64,000 bases of DNA. It comes from Streptococcus thalassemiae. Lineage in GTDB: Bacteria > Bacillota > Bacilli > Lactobacillales > Streptococcaceae. The stretch lies in contig NZ_CAHJXN010000003.1 of the NCBI RefSeq assembly GCF_903645285.1, forward strand, positions 437,001-501,000. The letters run 5' to 3'. Numbering within the stretch: the stretch's first letter is position 1; every line of letters starts with the position of its first letter. Under the pieces are notes generated by a model. That model was not told the DNA's origin. It did not search any database and saw only the letters and a list, made by a program, of their open reading frames with translations. Below, in pieces: positions 51,055-60,878 of the stretch. Both the position numbers and the translations under genes were made by a program.

Positions 51055-54000
51055 TTATTTTCCAGTAAAGTATTTAACCGCTGACGCGAACAGGTGCTGG
51101 TCTTTATTTCCTGGGATATTTTGGAAAAGACCGTCTTCATAACGTTCTGAGTGTCCCATTTTACCAATGATTTGGCCGTTCTTGCTGGTAATTCCTTCGA
51201 TGGCATGGATAGAACCATTCGGATTGTACTTAGAATCCATACTTGGTTTACCGTCAAAGTCAACGTATTGGCTAAAGATTTGACCATTGTCACGGAGCTC
51301 TGCGAATTCCTCAGCTGTCACGACAAACTTCCCTTCACCGTGCGAAACAGGAATGGCATGAATCTCACCAACTTCCACTCCAGCTAACCATGGTGAGTTG
51401 GTATTGGCAATCCGAGTTTCCACCATCTTAGCCACGTGTTGGTTGGCATCATTGTAGAAGAGGGTTGGGCTAGTACTTTTGGCATCTTCAAAGTTCCCGT
51501 ATGGAAGAAGACCTGATTTGACCAAAGCCTGGAATCCATTACAGATACCAATAATCAAGCCACCACGGGCGATAAAGCTATCAATAGCCACACGGACTTT
51601 TTCATTGAGAAGGATGTTGACGATAAACTTAGCTGAACCATCTGGCTCGTCCGCAGCTGAGAAACCACCTGCAAAGAAGAGAATGTTAGCCTTGCCGATG
51701 TTGTCAACCATGGTTTCAACTGACTTGACAATGGCTTCTTCATTCAAGGTCACAAATGGCACCAAGTTGACCTCTGCACCTTCTTTCTCAAATGCCTTGG
51801 CTGAGTCATATTCCGAGTTGGTTCCTGGGAAGACTGGGATATAAACCACAGGTTTTTCAACCTTTTCTTTGGCTTTAATCACAACATCTGATGCAACAGA
51901 TGGTACTTCAGCCAGTTCTTTGGCTTGAGCAAATTCTGTTGGGTAAACTTCTTCCAATTTTCCTTGGAAGGCACTGTCAAGTTTGTGTCCATCTAGCTTC
52001 ACACCGTTGACAAGGAGTGTAAAGTCTGTACTTGTTTGTCCAATCTTCTCTACTCCAGCGATTTCTTCAGGAGATGTGAAGACAAATCCGCCCAATTGAG
52101 CTGTCAAAGATGTCTCAAGTTCAGGCAAGGTTACCTCTGCACCGATATGGTTCCCAAAGGTAGAAAGAGCCAAACTTTCAACCACACCGCCGTATTTGAC
52201 AGCCGATGCAGATGTTACTTTGTGAGCCTTTTGAAGGGCTTCAAACTGAGTAAAGTTTTTCTTAATTAAGTCAAAATCAATCTCTGCAGCAAGGGCTTGA
52301 CCTGGGATGTAGTAGATGTTTTCCCCAGCAGTTTTGAACTCAGGAGAAAGCACCTTACGGCTATCTGCTGTTGTCACACCAAAGGCTACCAAGGTTGGTG
52401 GCACTGTCAATTCTTCAAAGGTACCAGACATGGAGTCCTTACCACCGATAGATGGCAAACCAAGCTGAATTTGTGCTTCGATAGAGCCTAGGAGAGCTGC
52501 TACTGGCTGACCAAAACGCTCAGCTTGTTTATCCATACGCTCGAAATACTCTTGGTAAGAGAAACGAGCCTTAGACCAGTTGGCACCCACAGCCACCAAA
52601 CGAGCAGTTGCTTCAATAACCGCATAAGCAGCACCGTGGTATGGAGACCATTCTGCAATATAAGGATTAAACCCTTGAGCCATGACAGACGCAGTATGAG
52701 TCACACCGTGTTGGACTGGCAATTTCTGTACAGATGCCTCAGTTGGTGTGAGTTGATAGCGACCACCAAGTGGGTGATTAACCGTTGAACGACCGACAGA
52801 ACAGTCAAAGATGGTCTGCAAGCCTTTTTGACTCGCATGGTTCAAATCAGACAGGACCGCAAGGGTATCTGCTTCAAGTGTGTCAGCGCTTGTTGTACGC
52901 TCTTCTGGGAGTTTGACATCCTTGTCTACAACCTTGGCATCGACAACCACTCGTACACCATTGGTATCAAGGAAACGGCGTTCCAAGTCTACAATCGTTT
53001 CGCCATTCCAGTGCATGACAAGATTTGGTTTTTCCGTCACTGTTGCAACTACAACAGCATCAATATTTTCTTTGTTACATTCCGCAACGAAGGCATCTAC
53101 GTCTTCAAGACGCACCACAACCGCCATCCGTTCTTGTGATTCAGAGATGGCAATTTCGGTACCATTCAAGCCCTGGTATTTAAGAGGCACCTTGTTAAGA
53201 TCAATTTCAAGACCGTCTGCTAATTCACCGATAGCCACACAGACTCCACCAGCACCAAAGTCATTAGATTTCTTGATAAGACAAGTGACATTGCCATTAC
53301 GGAAGAGGCGCTGAATCTTACGTTCTTCGATGGCATTCCCTTTTTGAACCTCAGCTCCAGCAGTTTCCACAGACTCAACCGTTTGAACCTTAGAAGAACC
53401 TGTCGCACCACCGACACCATCACGTCCAGTCTTACCTCCAAGGAGGATAATAACATCACCCGCTTCCGGTTTTTCACGGACAACATTGCCCTTAGGAGCC
53501 GCACCGACTACTGCACCTAACTCCATACGTTTAGCTACAAAACCTGGGTGGAAATATTCACGAACGTAGGTCGTCGCAAGCCCAATCTGGTTACCATATG
53601 AAGAATAACCATGAGCAGCTGTTTTAGAAATGACTTGTTGTGGCAGCTTACCAGCACGAGTTTCCGAAATCGGTGCTGTAATATCACCCGCACCTGAAAT
53701 ACGCATGGCTTGATAAACGTAGGAACGACCTGACAATGGGTCACGAATGGCTCCACCGATACAGGTAGCCGCGCCACCAAATGGCTCAATTTCCGTTGGG
53801 TGGTTGTGAGTTTCATTCTTGAACATTAGGAGCCATGGTTCTTTCACACCATCAACGTCCACTTCGATTTCAACTGAGCAAGCATTGATTTCGTCAGACA
53901 CTTCCATATCGTCCAAACGTCCATTAGCACGCTCATAACGACCGAAAATAGTCGCCATATCCATCAAGGTTTGCGGTTTTTCAGAACGCCCCAACTCATC

Positions 54001-54780
54001 GCGCATAGCGATATATTTGTCATAGGTTGCCTGTAATTGTTTTTGGAATTTAGAAGCTGAGAAATCAATCTGCTTCAACTCAGTCTCAAACGTCGTGTGA
54101 CGGCAGTGGTCAGACCAGTAAGTATCCAAAACCTTGAGTTCAGTCTCAGTTGGCACGCGCCCGATTGACTTAAAGTAGTCTTGGATAAAGAGCAAATCAT
54201 CCACTTCCATAGCCATCCCTTGCTCGGCCTTGTAGCGAGCAAAGTCTTCTGCTGTATAGTTTTCAAAGAAAGCCAATTTAGGAATGGTCTTGTCTGACTC
54301 AGAAAATTCCTGCTTGGCAATCCCTGCCGTAATATCCTTGAAACGAGAATCAACTGGGTTGAGCAGATAGTTCTTGACCGCTTCCAACTCAGTCGCATCA
54401 ATATCTTTATTGACCAAGTAAAGTTGAGCTGTATTGACCGTCACATCACTCGAACTTCCCAACAAAAGCAAGGCTTCTTGCGAAGAAGCTGCACGCTGGT
54501 CAAACTGCCCTGGCAGGCTTTCAATAGCAAAGAAAGCATAGTTGGCAAGATCCGCCTGCACAGCCGCTTCGTCCAAAACATGGTCTGTCACCTGCTCAGA
54601 GAAGATGTGTTTCTCTGCAGGTGCAAACAGGTCCTCTGCCAAGTCAAATACATCATACACTTGCACGATGCGAATACTTTTCAAGCTTGAAAGTCCCAAG
54701 TTGTGCTGGAGTTCTCTCACCAAACTCTCTGACTTGACCTGAAAATCAGCCTTTTTTTCAACAAAAATACGTTTATCCAT
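51055..54780 (-). CDS. purL: Phosphoribosylformylglycinamidine synthase (large, single-chain)
   Basis: 1241 residues, the long PurL form used by streptococci, with all three parts in one chain. The synthetase domain has TYWSDHCRHTTFETEL and NETHNHPTEIEPFGGAATCIGGAIRD. The C-terminal glutaminase domain has VYIPVFPGTNSEYDSAKAF, GICNGFQALVKSGLLP (nucleophile Cys) and the His-Glu region SHGEGKFV. The ATG at 54780 follows AAAGGA; the TTG before it is out of RBS range. It converts FGAR to FGAM. Confidence 0.97.
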   Translation of the reverse strand: MDKRIFVEKKADFQVKSESLVRELQHNLGLSSLKSIRIVQVYDVFDLAEDLFAPAEKHIFSEQVTDHVLDEAAVQADLANYAFFAIESLPGQFDQRAASSQEALLLLGSSSDVTVNTAQLYLVNKDIDATELEAVKNYLLNPVDSRFKDITAGIAKQEFSESDKTIPKLAFFENYTAEDFARYKAEQGMAMEVDDLLFIQDYFKSIGRVPTETELKVLDTYWSDHCRHTTFETELKQIDFSASKFQKQLQATYDKYIAMRDELGRSEKPQTLMDMATIFGRYERANGRLDDMEVSDEINACSVEIEVDVDGVKEPWLLMFKNETHNHPTEIEPFGGAATCIGGAIRDPLSGRSYVYQAMRISGAGDITAPISETRAGKLPQQVISKTAAHGYSSYGNQIGLATTYVREYFHPGFVAKRMELGAVVGAAPKGNVVREKPEAGDVIILLGGKTGRDGVGGATGSSKVQTVESVETAGAEVQKGNAIEERKIQRLFRNGNVTCLIKKSNDFGAGGVCVAIGELADGLEIDLNKVPLKYQGLNGTEIAISESQERMAVVVRLEDVDAFVAECNKENIDAVVVATVTEKPNLVMHWNGETIVDLERRFLDTNGVRVVVDAKVVDKDVKLPEERTTSADTLEADTLAVLSDLNHASQKGLQTIFDCSVGRSTVNHPLGGRYQLTPTEASVQKLPVQHGVTHTASVMAQGFNPYIAEWSPYHGAAYAVIEATARLVAVGANWSKARFSYQEYFERMDKQAERFGQPVAALLGSIEAQIQLGLPSIGGKDSMSGTFEELTVPPTLVAFGVTTADSRKVLSPEFKTAGENIYYIPGQALAAEIDFDLIKKNFTQFEALQKAHKVTSASAVKYGGVVESLALSTFGNHIGAEVTLPELETSLTAQLGGFVFTSPEEIAGVEKIGQTSTDFTLLVNGVKLDGHKLDSAFQGKLEEVYPTEFAQAKELAEVPSVASDVVIKAKEKVEKPVVYIPVFPGTNSEYDSAKAFEKEGAEVNLVPFVTLNEEAIVKSVETMVDNIGKANILFFAGGFSAADEPDGSAKFIVNILLNEKVRVAIDSFIARGGLIIGICNGFQALVKSGLLPYGNFEDAKSTSPTLFYNDANQHVAKMVETRIANTNSPWLAGVEVGEIHAIPVSHGEGKFVVTAEEFAELRDNGQIFSQYVDFDGKPSMDSKYNPNGSIHAIEGITSKNGQIIGKMGHSERYEDGLFQNIPGNKDQHLFASAVKYFTGK

Positions 54781-54834
54781 CAATTCTTATTCCTTTATTT
54801 CAGCTCTTACAATGTTCCAACGACCTTGAGGTTG

Positions 54835-54904
54835 CTATTTCAACCCCTGCAACTTTTCCCAAACAATTTCGTAAACGTCGGTTAGTTCTCCCAATCCTCT
54901 ACGG
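54835..54904 (-). repeat. Diverged duplicate of the purC 3' end
   Basis: This 70-bp segment repeats 54980-55049 with 8 differences, all synonymous: both copies encode [26 protein letters not shown] (22 residues, split as [10 protein letters not shown] and [12 protein letters not shown]). It is followed at 54908-54930 by a perfect hairpin (GAAAAGGT / ACCTTTTC). It looks like a recombination scar joining two purC alleles. Confidence 0.85.
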
Positions 54905-54979
54905 AGTGAAAAGGTCTGGGGGACCTTTTCAGCCTGAGTCCTTTTATTTGAGAGACGAAGGTTTTCCGTTGCAAACAGA

Positions 54980-55687
54980 TTATTTCAAACCTTGCAACTT
55001 CTCCCAGACGATCTCGTAAACATCTGTTAGTTCTCCCAATCCTCTACGGAAAACATCCTTATCCATGTGGTTGCCATCCGCATCCCACAAACGGCAGTTA
55101 TCTGGTGAAAATTCATCTGCTAAGATAATCTTACCATCCTTGTCAAAACCGAACTCTAGCTTAAAGTCAATCAACTTAAGCCCAATCTCAGCAAACCAGA
55201 CCTTCAAAAGTTCATTGATTCGACGAGTTTCTTCCTTCAAGTAAGCGATTTGCTGGTAATCCGCAATCTGTAGGAATTTCACATGCTCATCATTGATGAA
55301 TGGATCATCCAAATCATCATTTTTATAGTAAAATTCGACAATCGGAGTCTCAAATGCGATTCCTTCGTCTACACCAAAACGTTTTGAAAAGGAACCAGCC
55401 GTGTAGTTTCGGAGCACGACTTCCAAAGGAATAATCTTAACCTTTTTATTGAGTTGTTCCGTGTCTGAAAGCTTCTCCACAAAGTGAGTCGCCACACCAG
55501 CCGCATTTAATTTCTCAAAAATAAAAGATGAAATCTGATTATTCAATACTCCCTTGCCCGCAATCTGCTCCTTCTTGACACCATTGAAAGCAGTCGCCTG
55601 GTCCTTGTAAGTTGAAATAATAAGATTTTCATCCTCAGTTGTATAGATATCTTTAGCTTTTCCCGAATAGATCAATTGTTTTGACAT
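54980..55687 (-). CDS. purC: SAICAR synthetase
   Basis: 235 residues. Markers: [14 protein letters not shown] at the N terminus, [24 protein letters not shown]-type [31 protein letters not shown]. It joins aspartate to CAIR. The ATG at 55687 has the AGGCGAAC context and the expected protein start; longer frames reach into the promoter. First gene of the operon purC-purL-purF-purM-purN-vanZ-purH. Confidence 0.97.
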   Translation of the reverse strand: MSKQLIYSGKAKDIYTTEDENLIISTYKDQATAFNGVKKEQIAGKGVLNNQISSFIFEKLNAAGVATHFVEKLSDTEQLNKKVKIIPLEVVLRNYTAGSFSKRFGVDEGIAFETPIVEFYYKNDDLDDPFINDEHVKFLQIADYQQIAYLKEETRRINELLKVWFAEIGLKLIDFKLEFGFDKDGKIILADEFSPDNCRLWDADGNHMDKDVFRRGLGELTDVYEIVWEKLQGLK

Positions 55688-55719
55688 TTTAAAGTTCGCC
55701 TTTCGTATTACTTGAGCAC

Positions 55720-55748
55720 ATTCTACCATAAAAAACCTAAAATTACAA
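55720..55748 (-). promoter_or_regulatory. purC promoter
   Basis: Minus-strand TTGTAA (55743-55748), 17-bp spacer, TAGAAT (55720-55725) with extended TGG. The leader contains GGCGAAC, a partial PurBox. Confidence 0.65.
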
Positions 55749-55792
55749 GAATTTAAACGAATAAATAGTAGAGGTGTTTCAAAAATCATAAA

Positions 55793-55827
55793 GAAAAAAA
55801 CTGCAAGAAGAAGCTTTCTCACAGTTT
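55793..55827 (-). terminator. comAB terminator
   Basis: AACTG-GAGAA / TTCTT-GCAGTT stem followed on the minus strand by seven Ts, just past comB. Confidence 0.82.
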
Positions 55828-55857
55828 AAAAATTATTTAACTCTAAAAACACGAACA

Positions 55858-57207
55858 TTACTCTTTGTTCAAAAATTGATCTAAATAATAACGTAGGTAA
55901 CTTTTCTTGCCCGTAATCATCTGCAGGCGACCTTCCACCCCGTACCGAAGTTTTTCAGCCTGCTCAGAAGTTAGATTAGTCTCCGCCTCGATTTTAAAGA
56001 AATTCCCTTTTTCAGTCTTAGTAGCTGTCGCATCAATACTTGTAATAGTAGAATCTAGGAAAAGTTGATTCTTAGCATCATGAGTCGTCGTATAGCGAAC
56101 AGAATCACCGACCTTGATCCTTGCTACATCTTTTGAGCTTAGGTAAGCTGTAAGTTTGGCTTTCCCTTCTTTTTCCAAAGACGGATAGAGTTGGGCTAGT
56201 AGAGTCCCCTCTGCTACCATGGTAGAATCACTGGTCTCAGGATTAAGGTGAAGCACCCCATCCTCACTCGCCGTAATTTTCCCCTTGTCTAAAAGATTTC
56301 CCTGAACCTTCTTACCTGACTCTGCCTCCAAGATTTTCTGGGCTAGAAGGGTCAATTCCTGACCAACCTTTGCCAAGTGTTGGGATTTGAGAGACTCCAA
56401 TTGACTGCTTAAACCAGACGCATAGGCTTGCTGGGCACCCGAACCTGCATATTGGACACGGTAAGTAGCAAGACTGGATTCTAACTGAGAAAGCTGTGCT
56501 TCAACCTGCGCAATAGCCTGGGCCTTAGATTGCGAATTTTCCTCGCCCTGAGACTGGTAGGACTGGTAGAGAGAGTAGGCTAGATTCTGACTGGCCAAGG
56601 AAGCACCTGTTTCCATAGCTGACTTAGCTGTCTGGTAATCGCGAATTTTAGCCTCTGTTTGACTGATGAGGTTGCCGATTTCGACTTGGGTTTGGCTAGC
56701 TGCTGCATTCTGGGACGCGATGGTCTCATTTTGTTGCGATGTACTAGCCCTAAGACTGCCTGCTTGACTGATGTAGTCGCGAAAGGTGGCTTGGTAGCCA
56801 AACTTATCCTCCTCTGGAAAGTGGTTCTCCCCTTCTTGCAGGCTCTTTTGCAAATACTCCAATTGCTTTTTTTGATCCTTGAGCATGTCCAACTGACTGG
56901 CATAAGACTCCGCTTGGACACCTTCTGCCCCTTCTTGATATTGAACCAACAGTTCTCCCTTTTTAACCAGCTTATTTTCTTCCAAATGATTGACAAGAAT
57001 ACGATTGTTGCTAGTTGACTGGATATTTGAAAGGATACGACTAGGCTCAACAGTAGCTCTAGTAGACAAACTCATCTCCTTCTCTGCAAATGTTGCAAAT
57101 CCAAGCAAAAACACGAGCAGAAGGGACATGGGTACAATCACCCGACTGGAAAAATTATGGTAACGACGATTATAAAACTCCGCACTTTCTAAAAATTCTG
57201 GTTTCAT
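55858..57207 (-). CDS. comB: Competence transporter accessory protein ComB
   Basis: 449 residues, the pneumococcal ComB size. One N-terminal membrane helix ([21 protein letters not shown]) is followed by a lipoyl-type segment ([26 protein letters not shown]), a long coiled coil (about 105-310) and a C-terminal HlyD-like domain. It is the membrane-fusion-like partner of ComA for export of double-glycine peptides, including competence-stimulating peptide. It follows comA by 12 bp. Confidence 0.95.
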   Translation of the reverse strand: MKPEFLESAEFYNRRYHNFSSRVIVPMSLLLVFLLGFATFAEKEMSLSTRATVEPSRILSNIQSTSNNRILVNHLEENKLVKKGELLVQYQEGAEGVQAESYASQLDMLKDQKKQLEYLQKSLQEGENHFPEEDKFGYQATFRDYISQAGSLRASTSQQNETIASQNAAASQTQVEIGNLISQTEAKIRDYQTAKSAMETGASLASQNLAYSLYQSYQSQGEENSQSKAQAIAQVEAQLSQLESSLATYRVQYAGSGAQQAYASGLSSQLESLKSQHLAKVGQELTLLAQKILEAESGKKVQGNLLDKGKITASEDGVLHLNPETSDSTMVAEGTLLAQLYPSLEKEGKAKLTAYLSSKDVARIKVGDSVRYTTTHDAKNQLFLDSTITSIDATATKTEKGNFFKIEAETNLTSEQAEKLRYGVEGRLQMITGKKSYLRYYLDQFLNKE

Positions 57208-57219
57208 CCTCTCCTCTTT

Positions 57220-59373
57220 CTAGCTATTGACCAAATGGGCATAAAAGCCACCCTGTGCAAGCAAATCAGCATGCTTTCCTTCTTCAACAATCTTGCCCTG
57301 ATCCAAGACAACAACCTTCTCTGTCCGCTCTGCAATGGTCAAGCGGTGGGCGATGAAAATCAAGGTCTTATCTAAAGCCATGAGATTATCCACAATCCGC
57401 TTCTCTGTCAAAATATCCAAACTGCTGGTCGCCTCATCCAAAATCAAGACCGGCGCATCTGTCAAGAGAGCACGCGCCAGAGCGATTCTCTGCCGTTGAC
57501 CACCTGAAATCCCTGCCCCATCCGAAGTCAATTCTGTCTGGTAATTCAGTGGCATGCGCTCAATGTCCTCCCGAATCTCTGCCAATTCGACCGCCCGTAA
57601 GATATCCTCTTGAGTCGTCCCTTCCTTGGCCCCAAGGAGAAGATTCTCCAAAATCGTTCCGTTAAAGACATAAGGCTGTTGAGGCAGATAGTTGATATAC
57701 TGACGCAGAGCCTTTTTATCAATCTGATTGAGATTGACATCACCCAGACTAATCTCTCCCTGACTTGGGTCGTAAAAATTAACCATCATTTTGGCCAAAG
57801 TCGTCTTACCTGATCCTGAAATCCCCACAAAAGCCACCTTAGAACCTTGGGGAATAGTCAAATTGATATCTGACAAGACGTCTCGACCATAACCATACTT
57901 GTAGTAAACCTGCTTGAAGTCCATATCTCCCTTCATCAAGCTCAAATCCTCAACTGTTTTCTTCTCCTCAAACTCAGAAGCTACCAGATAAACCTCATTC
58001 AGACGGTTATTGGCGACCTGCGCAGTCTGAAGTTTGGTTTGCAGATTGATGATATTTTCCAAAGGATTGGTAAAGTAAACAAGCAAGGTATTATAGGTAA
58101 TCAACTGCCCCAAACTCATCTTGCCATCCATGACCAGAACAGCTCCCATCCAGAGAATGCCGACATTGAGCAAGAGATGGGCAACTTTTTTCAGAGCCTT
58201 TTGCTGACTCTCTGCCCGACTATAGGTAAAGGATTTTTTCAGATAATCTACAAATTCCTTGTCAATCTTTTGATAACGTTGACTTTCACTGGTCAAAGAC
58301 TTGATAGTCTCAATACCGTTGATGTCCTCAATGATAGAAGAAGACAGAACCGCATTGGCTTCCATGGTATCCCGATTCATCTTTTCAAACGGCTTCATAA
58401 AGGCAAAGATAATCACTGTATAGATAGGAAGTGCCAATAAAGTCATGAAAAAGAGATTGGTATTTTGTGAAAATAAAACAAGGGAAATAATGACAACCGT
58501 TGACACATCTAGGAAAATCGAAAGAATGGTCGAAGCCAGCGCATCAATGATACTGTTAGCATCTGTAAAACGAGACACGATTTCCCCTGTCCTGCGTGTC
58601 GCAAAAAAGGACATAGGCAGGTGAAAAACATGCTTGATATAGGACAAAATCACATCAATCGATAAGCGTTGCCCCAAAACAAGTAAGAGATACTCCTGAG
58701 CGTAAGACAAGATCTGCTGAATAATATAAACAATCACCAGCCCAATAGAAATAATCCCAAGCGTCGAACGCATCTGATCTGGCACATAGGTATCAATGAT
58801 AGACTGCAGATAATAAGAACCCACAATGTTAATCAAGGTTACCAAGAGTGTTGCCAAAACAATATTGGCAATCAAGCCACGCTGCTTCACTAATATAGGG
58901 ATAAAAGAGAGCAGACCATTCTTTTGATCCTTATGAGGCTTGTAGTCTGGACTAGGTGCCATAAAAATAGTCACTCCTGTCCATTCTTCCGCAAAACGCT
59001 CACGTGGCAGTTTGGCCAATTTCACCCCAGGATCTGGGTCGGCAATATGAATGCTATCCTTATCCTGCCCAGTCACCACATAGTAGTGGAGCAATTTTCC
59101 TTCCTTAAGCACATGGGCAACAAAAGGAAAAGTCAGATCTGGCAAGTCAAAAAGCGTCATATCCGCCTTGATGGCCCGCGTCTCAAAACCAATCTCCTCT
59201 GCCACCTTGACCAAGCCCAAGGCCGTCGTCCCATCCATGGTCGTCTTAGCCAATTCTCGCAAGTGAGCCAAAGAATAATAGCTACCATAGTAGCCAAAAA
59301 CCATGGCTAATGAAGCTACACCGCAGTCCATCTGATCCACCTGCGGACGATAGTGACGTTTCCCAAATTTCAT
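57220..59373 (-). CDS. comA: Competence peptide ABC transporter/peptidase ComA
   Basis: 717 residues. An N-terminal C39 peptidase domain has catalytic Cys17 (QVDQMDCGVASLAMVFGYYG), then His in LLHYYVVTG and Asp in HIADPDPG. Six membrane helices follow, then the ATPase with Walker A GISGSGKTT, signature SGGQRQRIALARAL and Walker B VLILDEATSS. It cleaves double-glycine leaders and exports the mature peptide. The ATG at 59373 (AAGGAG 6 bases upstream) gives the standard length. ComE-controlled promoter. Confidence 0.97.
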   Translation of the reverse strand: MKFGKRHYRPQVDQMDCGVASLAMVFGYYGSYYSLAHLRELAKTTMDGTTALGLVKVAEEIGFETRAIKADMTLFDLPDLTFPFVAHVLKEGKLLHYYVVTGQDKDSIHIADPDPGVKLAKLPRERFAEEWTGVTIFMAPSPDYKPHKDQKNGLLSFIPILVKQRGLIANIVLATLLVTLINIVGSYYLQSIIDTYVPDQMRSTLGIISIGLVIVYIIQQILSYAQEYLLLVLGQRLSIDVILSYIKHVFHLPMSFFATRRTGEIVSRFTDANSIIDALASTILSIFLDVSTVVIISLVLFSQNTNLFFMTLLALPIYTVIIFAFMKPFEKMNRDTMEANAVLSSSIIEDINGIETIKSLTSESQRYQKIDKEFVDYLKKSFTYSRAESQQKALKKVAHLLLNVGILWMGAVLVMDGKMSLGQLITYNTLLVYFTNPLENIINLQTKLQTAQVANNRLNEVYLVASEFEEKKTVEDLSLMKGDMDFKQVYYKYGYGRDVLSDINLTIPQGSKVAFVGISGSGKTTLAKMMVNFYDPSQGEISLGDVNLNQIDKKALRQYINYLPQQPYVFNGTILENLLLGAKEGTTQEDILRAVELAEIREDIERMPLNYQTELTSDGAGISGGQRQRIALARALLTDAPVLILDEATSSLDILTEKRIVDNLMALDKTLIFIAHRLTIAERTEKVVVLDQGKIVEEGKHADLLAQGGFYAHLVNS

Positions 59374-59410
59374 ATTCATCTCCTTTTCCTAAACTCATCT
59401 GATAACAACT

Positions 59411-59477
59411 ATCTTACCCCAATCCCCAAACAAAAACTGGGCTTCCTCCCCAAATGCGCCTATCTCCCTCCCAACTG
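59411..59477 (-). promoter_or_regulatory. comAB promoter with ComE-type direct repeats
   Basis: On the minus strand CAGTTGGGA (59469-59477) and CATTTGGGG (59448-59456) are separated by exactly 12 bp, the ComE arrangement. A -10 like TAAGAT (59411-59416) follows at the right distance. This should give early competence induction. Confidence 0.85.
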
Positions 59478-59485
59478 CACTTTTG

Positions 59486-59518
59486 GGATAAAAAATAAGT
59501 AGAACAAACGTCCTACCT
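59486..59518 (-). terminator. Terminator at the end of the bacteriocin cluster
   Basis: Stem at 59499-59516 (GTAGGAC / GTTCTAC on the minus strand) followed by TTATTTTTT. It separates the small membrane gene at 59530 from comA. Confidence 0.7.
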
Positions 59519-59529
59519 AAAATATATAT

Positions 59530-59718
59530 TTATTTCTTTTTCTTCCTAATTCTTTTGTCAATCATATATAAAATGATAATCGAAAACAGCGGTGGTACAA
59601 TATAACTCTTTTCACTCATTGTCAGCTGAAATCCCAGAGTTGCTAGTATCTTAAAGATGAAAATATTCATTAAAAATAGAAAAACCAATACTAAAAAATA
59701 TTTTAAAATCTTCTTCAT
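59530..59718 (-). CDS. Small two-helix membrane protein, putative bacteriocin immunity
   Basis: 62 residues: two membrane helices (YFLVLVFLFLMNIFIFKILATLGF and YIVPPLFSIIILYMI) and a basic tail IDKRIRKKKK. Size, topology and position at the end of a double-glycine peptide cluster suggest an immunity protein. The RBS is weak. It ends at a terminator just before the comA promoter. No family recognised with confidence. Confidence 0.6.
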   Translation of the reverse strand: MKKILKYFLVLVFLFLMNIFIFKILATLGFQLTMSEKSYIVPPLFSIIILYMIDKRIRKKKK

Positions 59719-60114
59719 TTCTTTTCTTCAACTTTCCAAATTTCTATACCTATTTTATCACATTTTATCAAAAATATATGTAAAACTCCAAATAAACACC
59801 TCAACTACACTTTTGGCAAAAATAGGCAGAACAAGCGTCCTACCTACTAAAAATATGGTATGAAAGGAAATTGATTTTTTACTGTCACCCTAGGCAAGCT
59901 TGGGACAAATAAATCATTGATAGTAAACTTTACGACATCCTATTTAAAGTTAATTCAATTTTTAATGTCCCTGCTATTTCTAAGCCACCTCTGGTATGAT
60001 CTATTCATAGTCAGAATAGATAACACCGTTCTAAATTACGATTCATCGTTACTCCTTTTTTGATTCGTTGCTACAAGACTCCTATTTCCCCATAGATTGT
60101 CTACTACTTCAAAT
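59719..60114. other. Gap of about 400 bp with decayed sequence
   Basis: Apart from the duplicated terminator/ComE-box block at 59786-59846, I find only very short minus-strand frames. One (ATG at 60044 area) has a good RBS (AAAGGAG) but stops after 11 codons, so it may be the remnant of a bacteriocin precursor gene. Confidence 0.4.
59786..59846 (-). repeat. Second, degenerate copy of the comA upstream block
   Basis: The block terminator-stem plus CAAAAGTG plus two half-sites repeats that at 59448-59518. The stem is at 59824-59845. The half-sites TAGTTGAGG (59799-59807) and TATTTGGAG (59786-59794) are only 4 bp apart instead of 12, an 8-bp deletion. Confidence 0.65.
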
Positions 60115-60321
60115 TTATCCATTCTTTTTTTCTTTACTTCTATATAAAAGAATGAATATCATCACAAATAATGCAATCGTTGGTATATTGAAACTATCAA
60201 GCCAAGTAGGTAAAGATACTTTATTCATATCAGCTACTAATCTGATGATGATATAAGACATTGAACTAAGTAATACCATAATTTCAGGCCAAACTTTCAG
60301 TATTGATTTAACAAATTTCAT
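60115..60321 (-). CDS. Small membrane protein, putative bacteriocin immunity
   Basis: 68 residues with two membrane helices (PEIMVLLSSMSYIIIRLVADM and IPTIALFVMIFILLY) and a charged end RSKEKKNG. The ATG at 60321 has GGAG at 6 bases. It belongs to the run of small membrane genes after the double-glycine peptides. Probably immunity or accessory; unproven. Confidence 0.6.
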   Translation of the reverse strand: MKFVKSILKVWPEIMVLLSSMSYIIIRLVADMNKVSLPTWLDSFNIPTIALFVMIFILLYRSKEKKNG

Positions 60322-60399
60322 ATTAAACTCCAATGTGATGCATTCTTAGATTCTACCCTAACCATTTTCAGCGGGGACTAACAAGTCATTCTCAACTGC

Positions 60400-60579
60400 T
60401 CACCCTACTTGCTTTTTATTGGCCTTATATCCTAGATAAAAGAACCCACATAAAACAGGGTAAATTTCTGGATAAAATAGGGTATTGATCGGATTTTTCA
60501 ATATCAAATACGTTGCGATGTAGATTATGAGCGATACGATAAAATAACCCTCAGCAAAACCTAATAAAAATGTTTTCAT
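60400..60579 (-). CDS. Small membrane protein, putative bacteriocin accessory (59 aa)
   Basis: The frame MKTFLLGFAEGYFIVSL runs 59 residues to KANKKQVG. Two hydrophobic segments (FLLGFAEGYFIVSLIIYIATYLIL and IYPVLCGFFYLGY) flank a short NPINTLF loop. The GGAG RBS is 6 bases from the ATG. It lies in the middle of the immunity-gene run. No family recognised. Confidence 0.6.
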   Translation of the reverse strand: MKTFLLGFAEGYFIVSLIIYIATYLILKNPINTLFYPEIYPVLCGFFYLGYKANKKQVG

Positions 60580-60659
60580 AAGAAACTCCTAATTACCTGA
60601 CAAAAATGGCGGAAAAACGCTACCATTCATATACACAAAATCCTTTTGATTCATGTTCT

Positions 60660-60875
60660 TCATTTATAGTTTTGATTATTTTTTGACAAATCTTTGCGAA
60701 AAATACCAAAATATCCTGCGAAAAGCAAACCAACCAAAGTCCATTGCCAATTAAAGGATACTAACGAACCTGTACGAATCACATGAAGCGCGACATTAAG
60801 AGTTATTCCCAACAAAGGAAATATCGTGGCTAGTTTAGGTAACAATGTATTGAGATTAAGGTTGCGATTATTCAT
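60660..60875 (-). CDS. Small membrane protein, putative immunity for the adjacent bacteriocin
   Basis: 71 residues with two hydrophobic segments (LATIFPLLGITLNVALHVI and WTLVGLLFAGYFGIF) and a charged tail RKDLSKNNQNYK. It starts 3 bp after the stop of the double-glycine peptide at 60879-61046, which suggests coupled translation and a peptide/immunity pair. Confidence 0.65.
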   Translation of the reverse strand: MNNRNLNLNTLLPKLATIFPLLGITLNVALHVIRTGSLVSFNWQWTLVGLLFAGYFGIFRKDLSKNNQNYK

Positions 60876-60878
60876 TAT

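Noticed and set aside
51055..54783. Numerous long antisense frames within purL, purD, purH and other pur genes
   Set aside because: They are shadows of strongly biased coding sequence on the other strand and lack RBSs.
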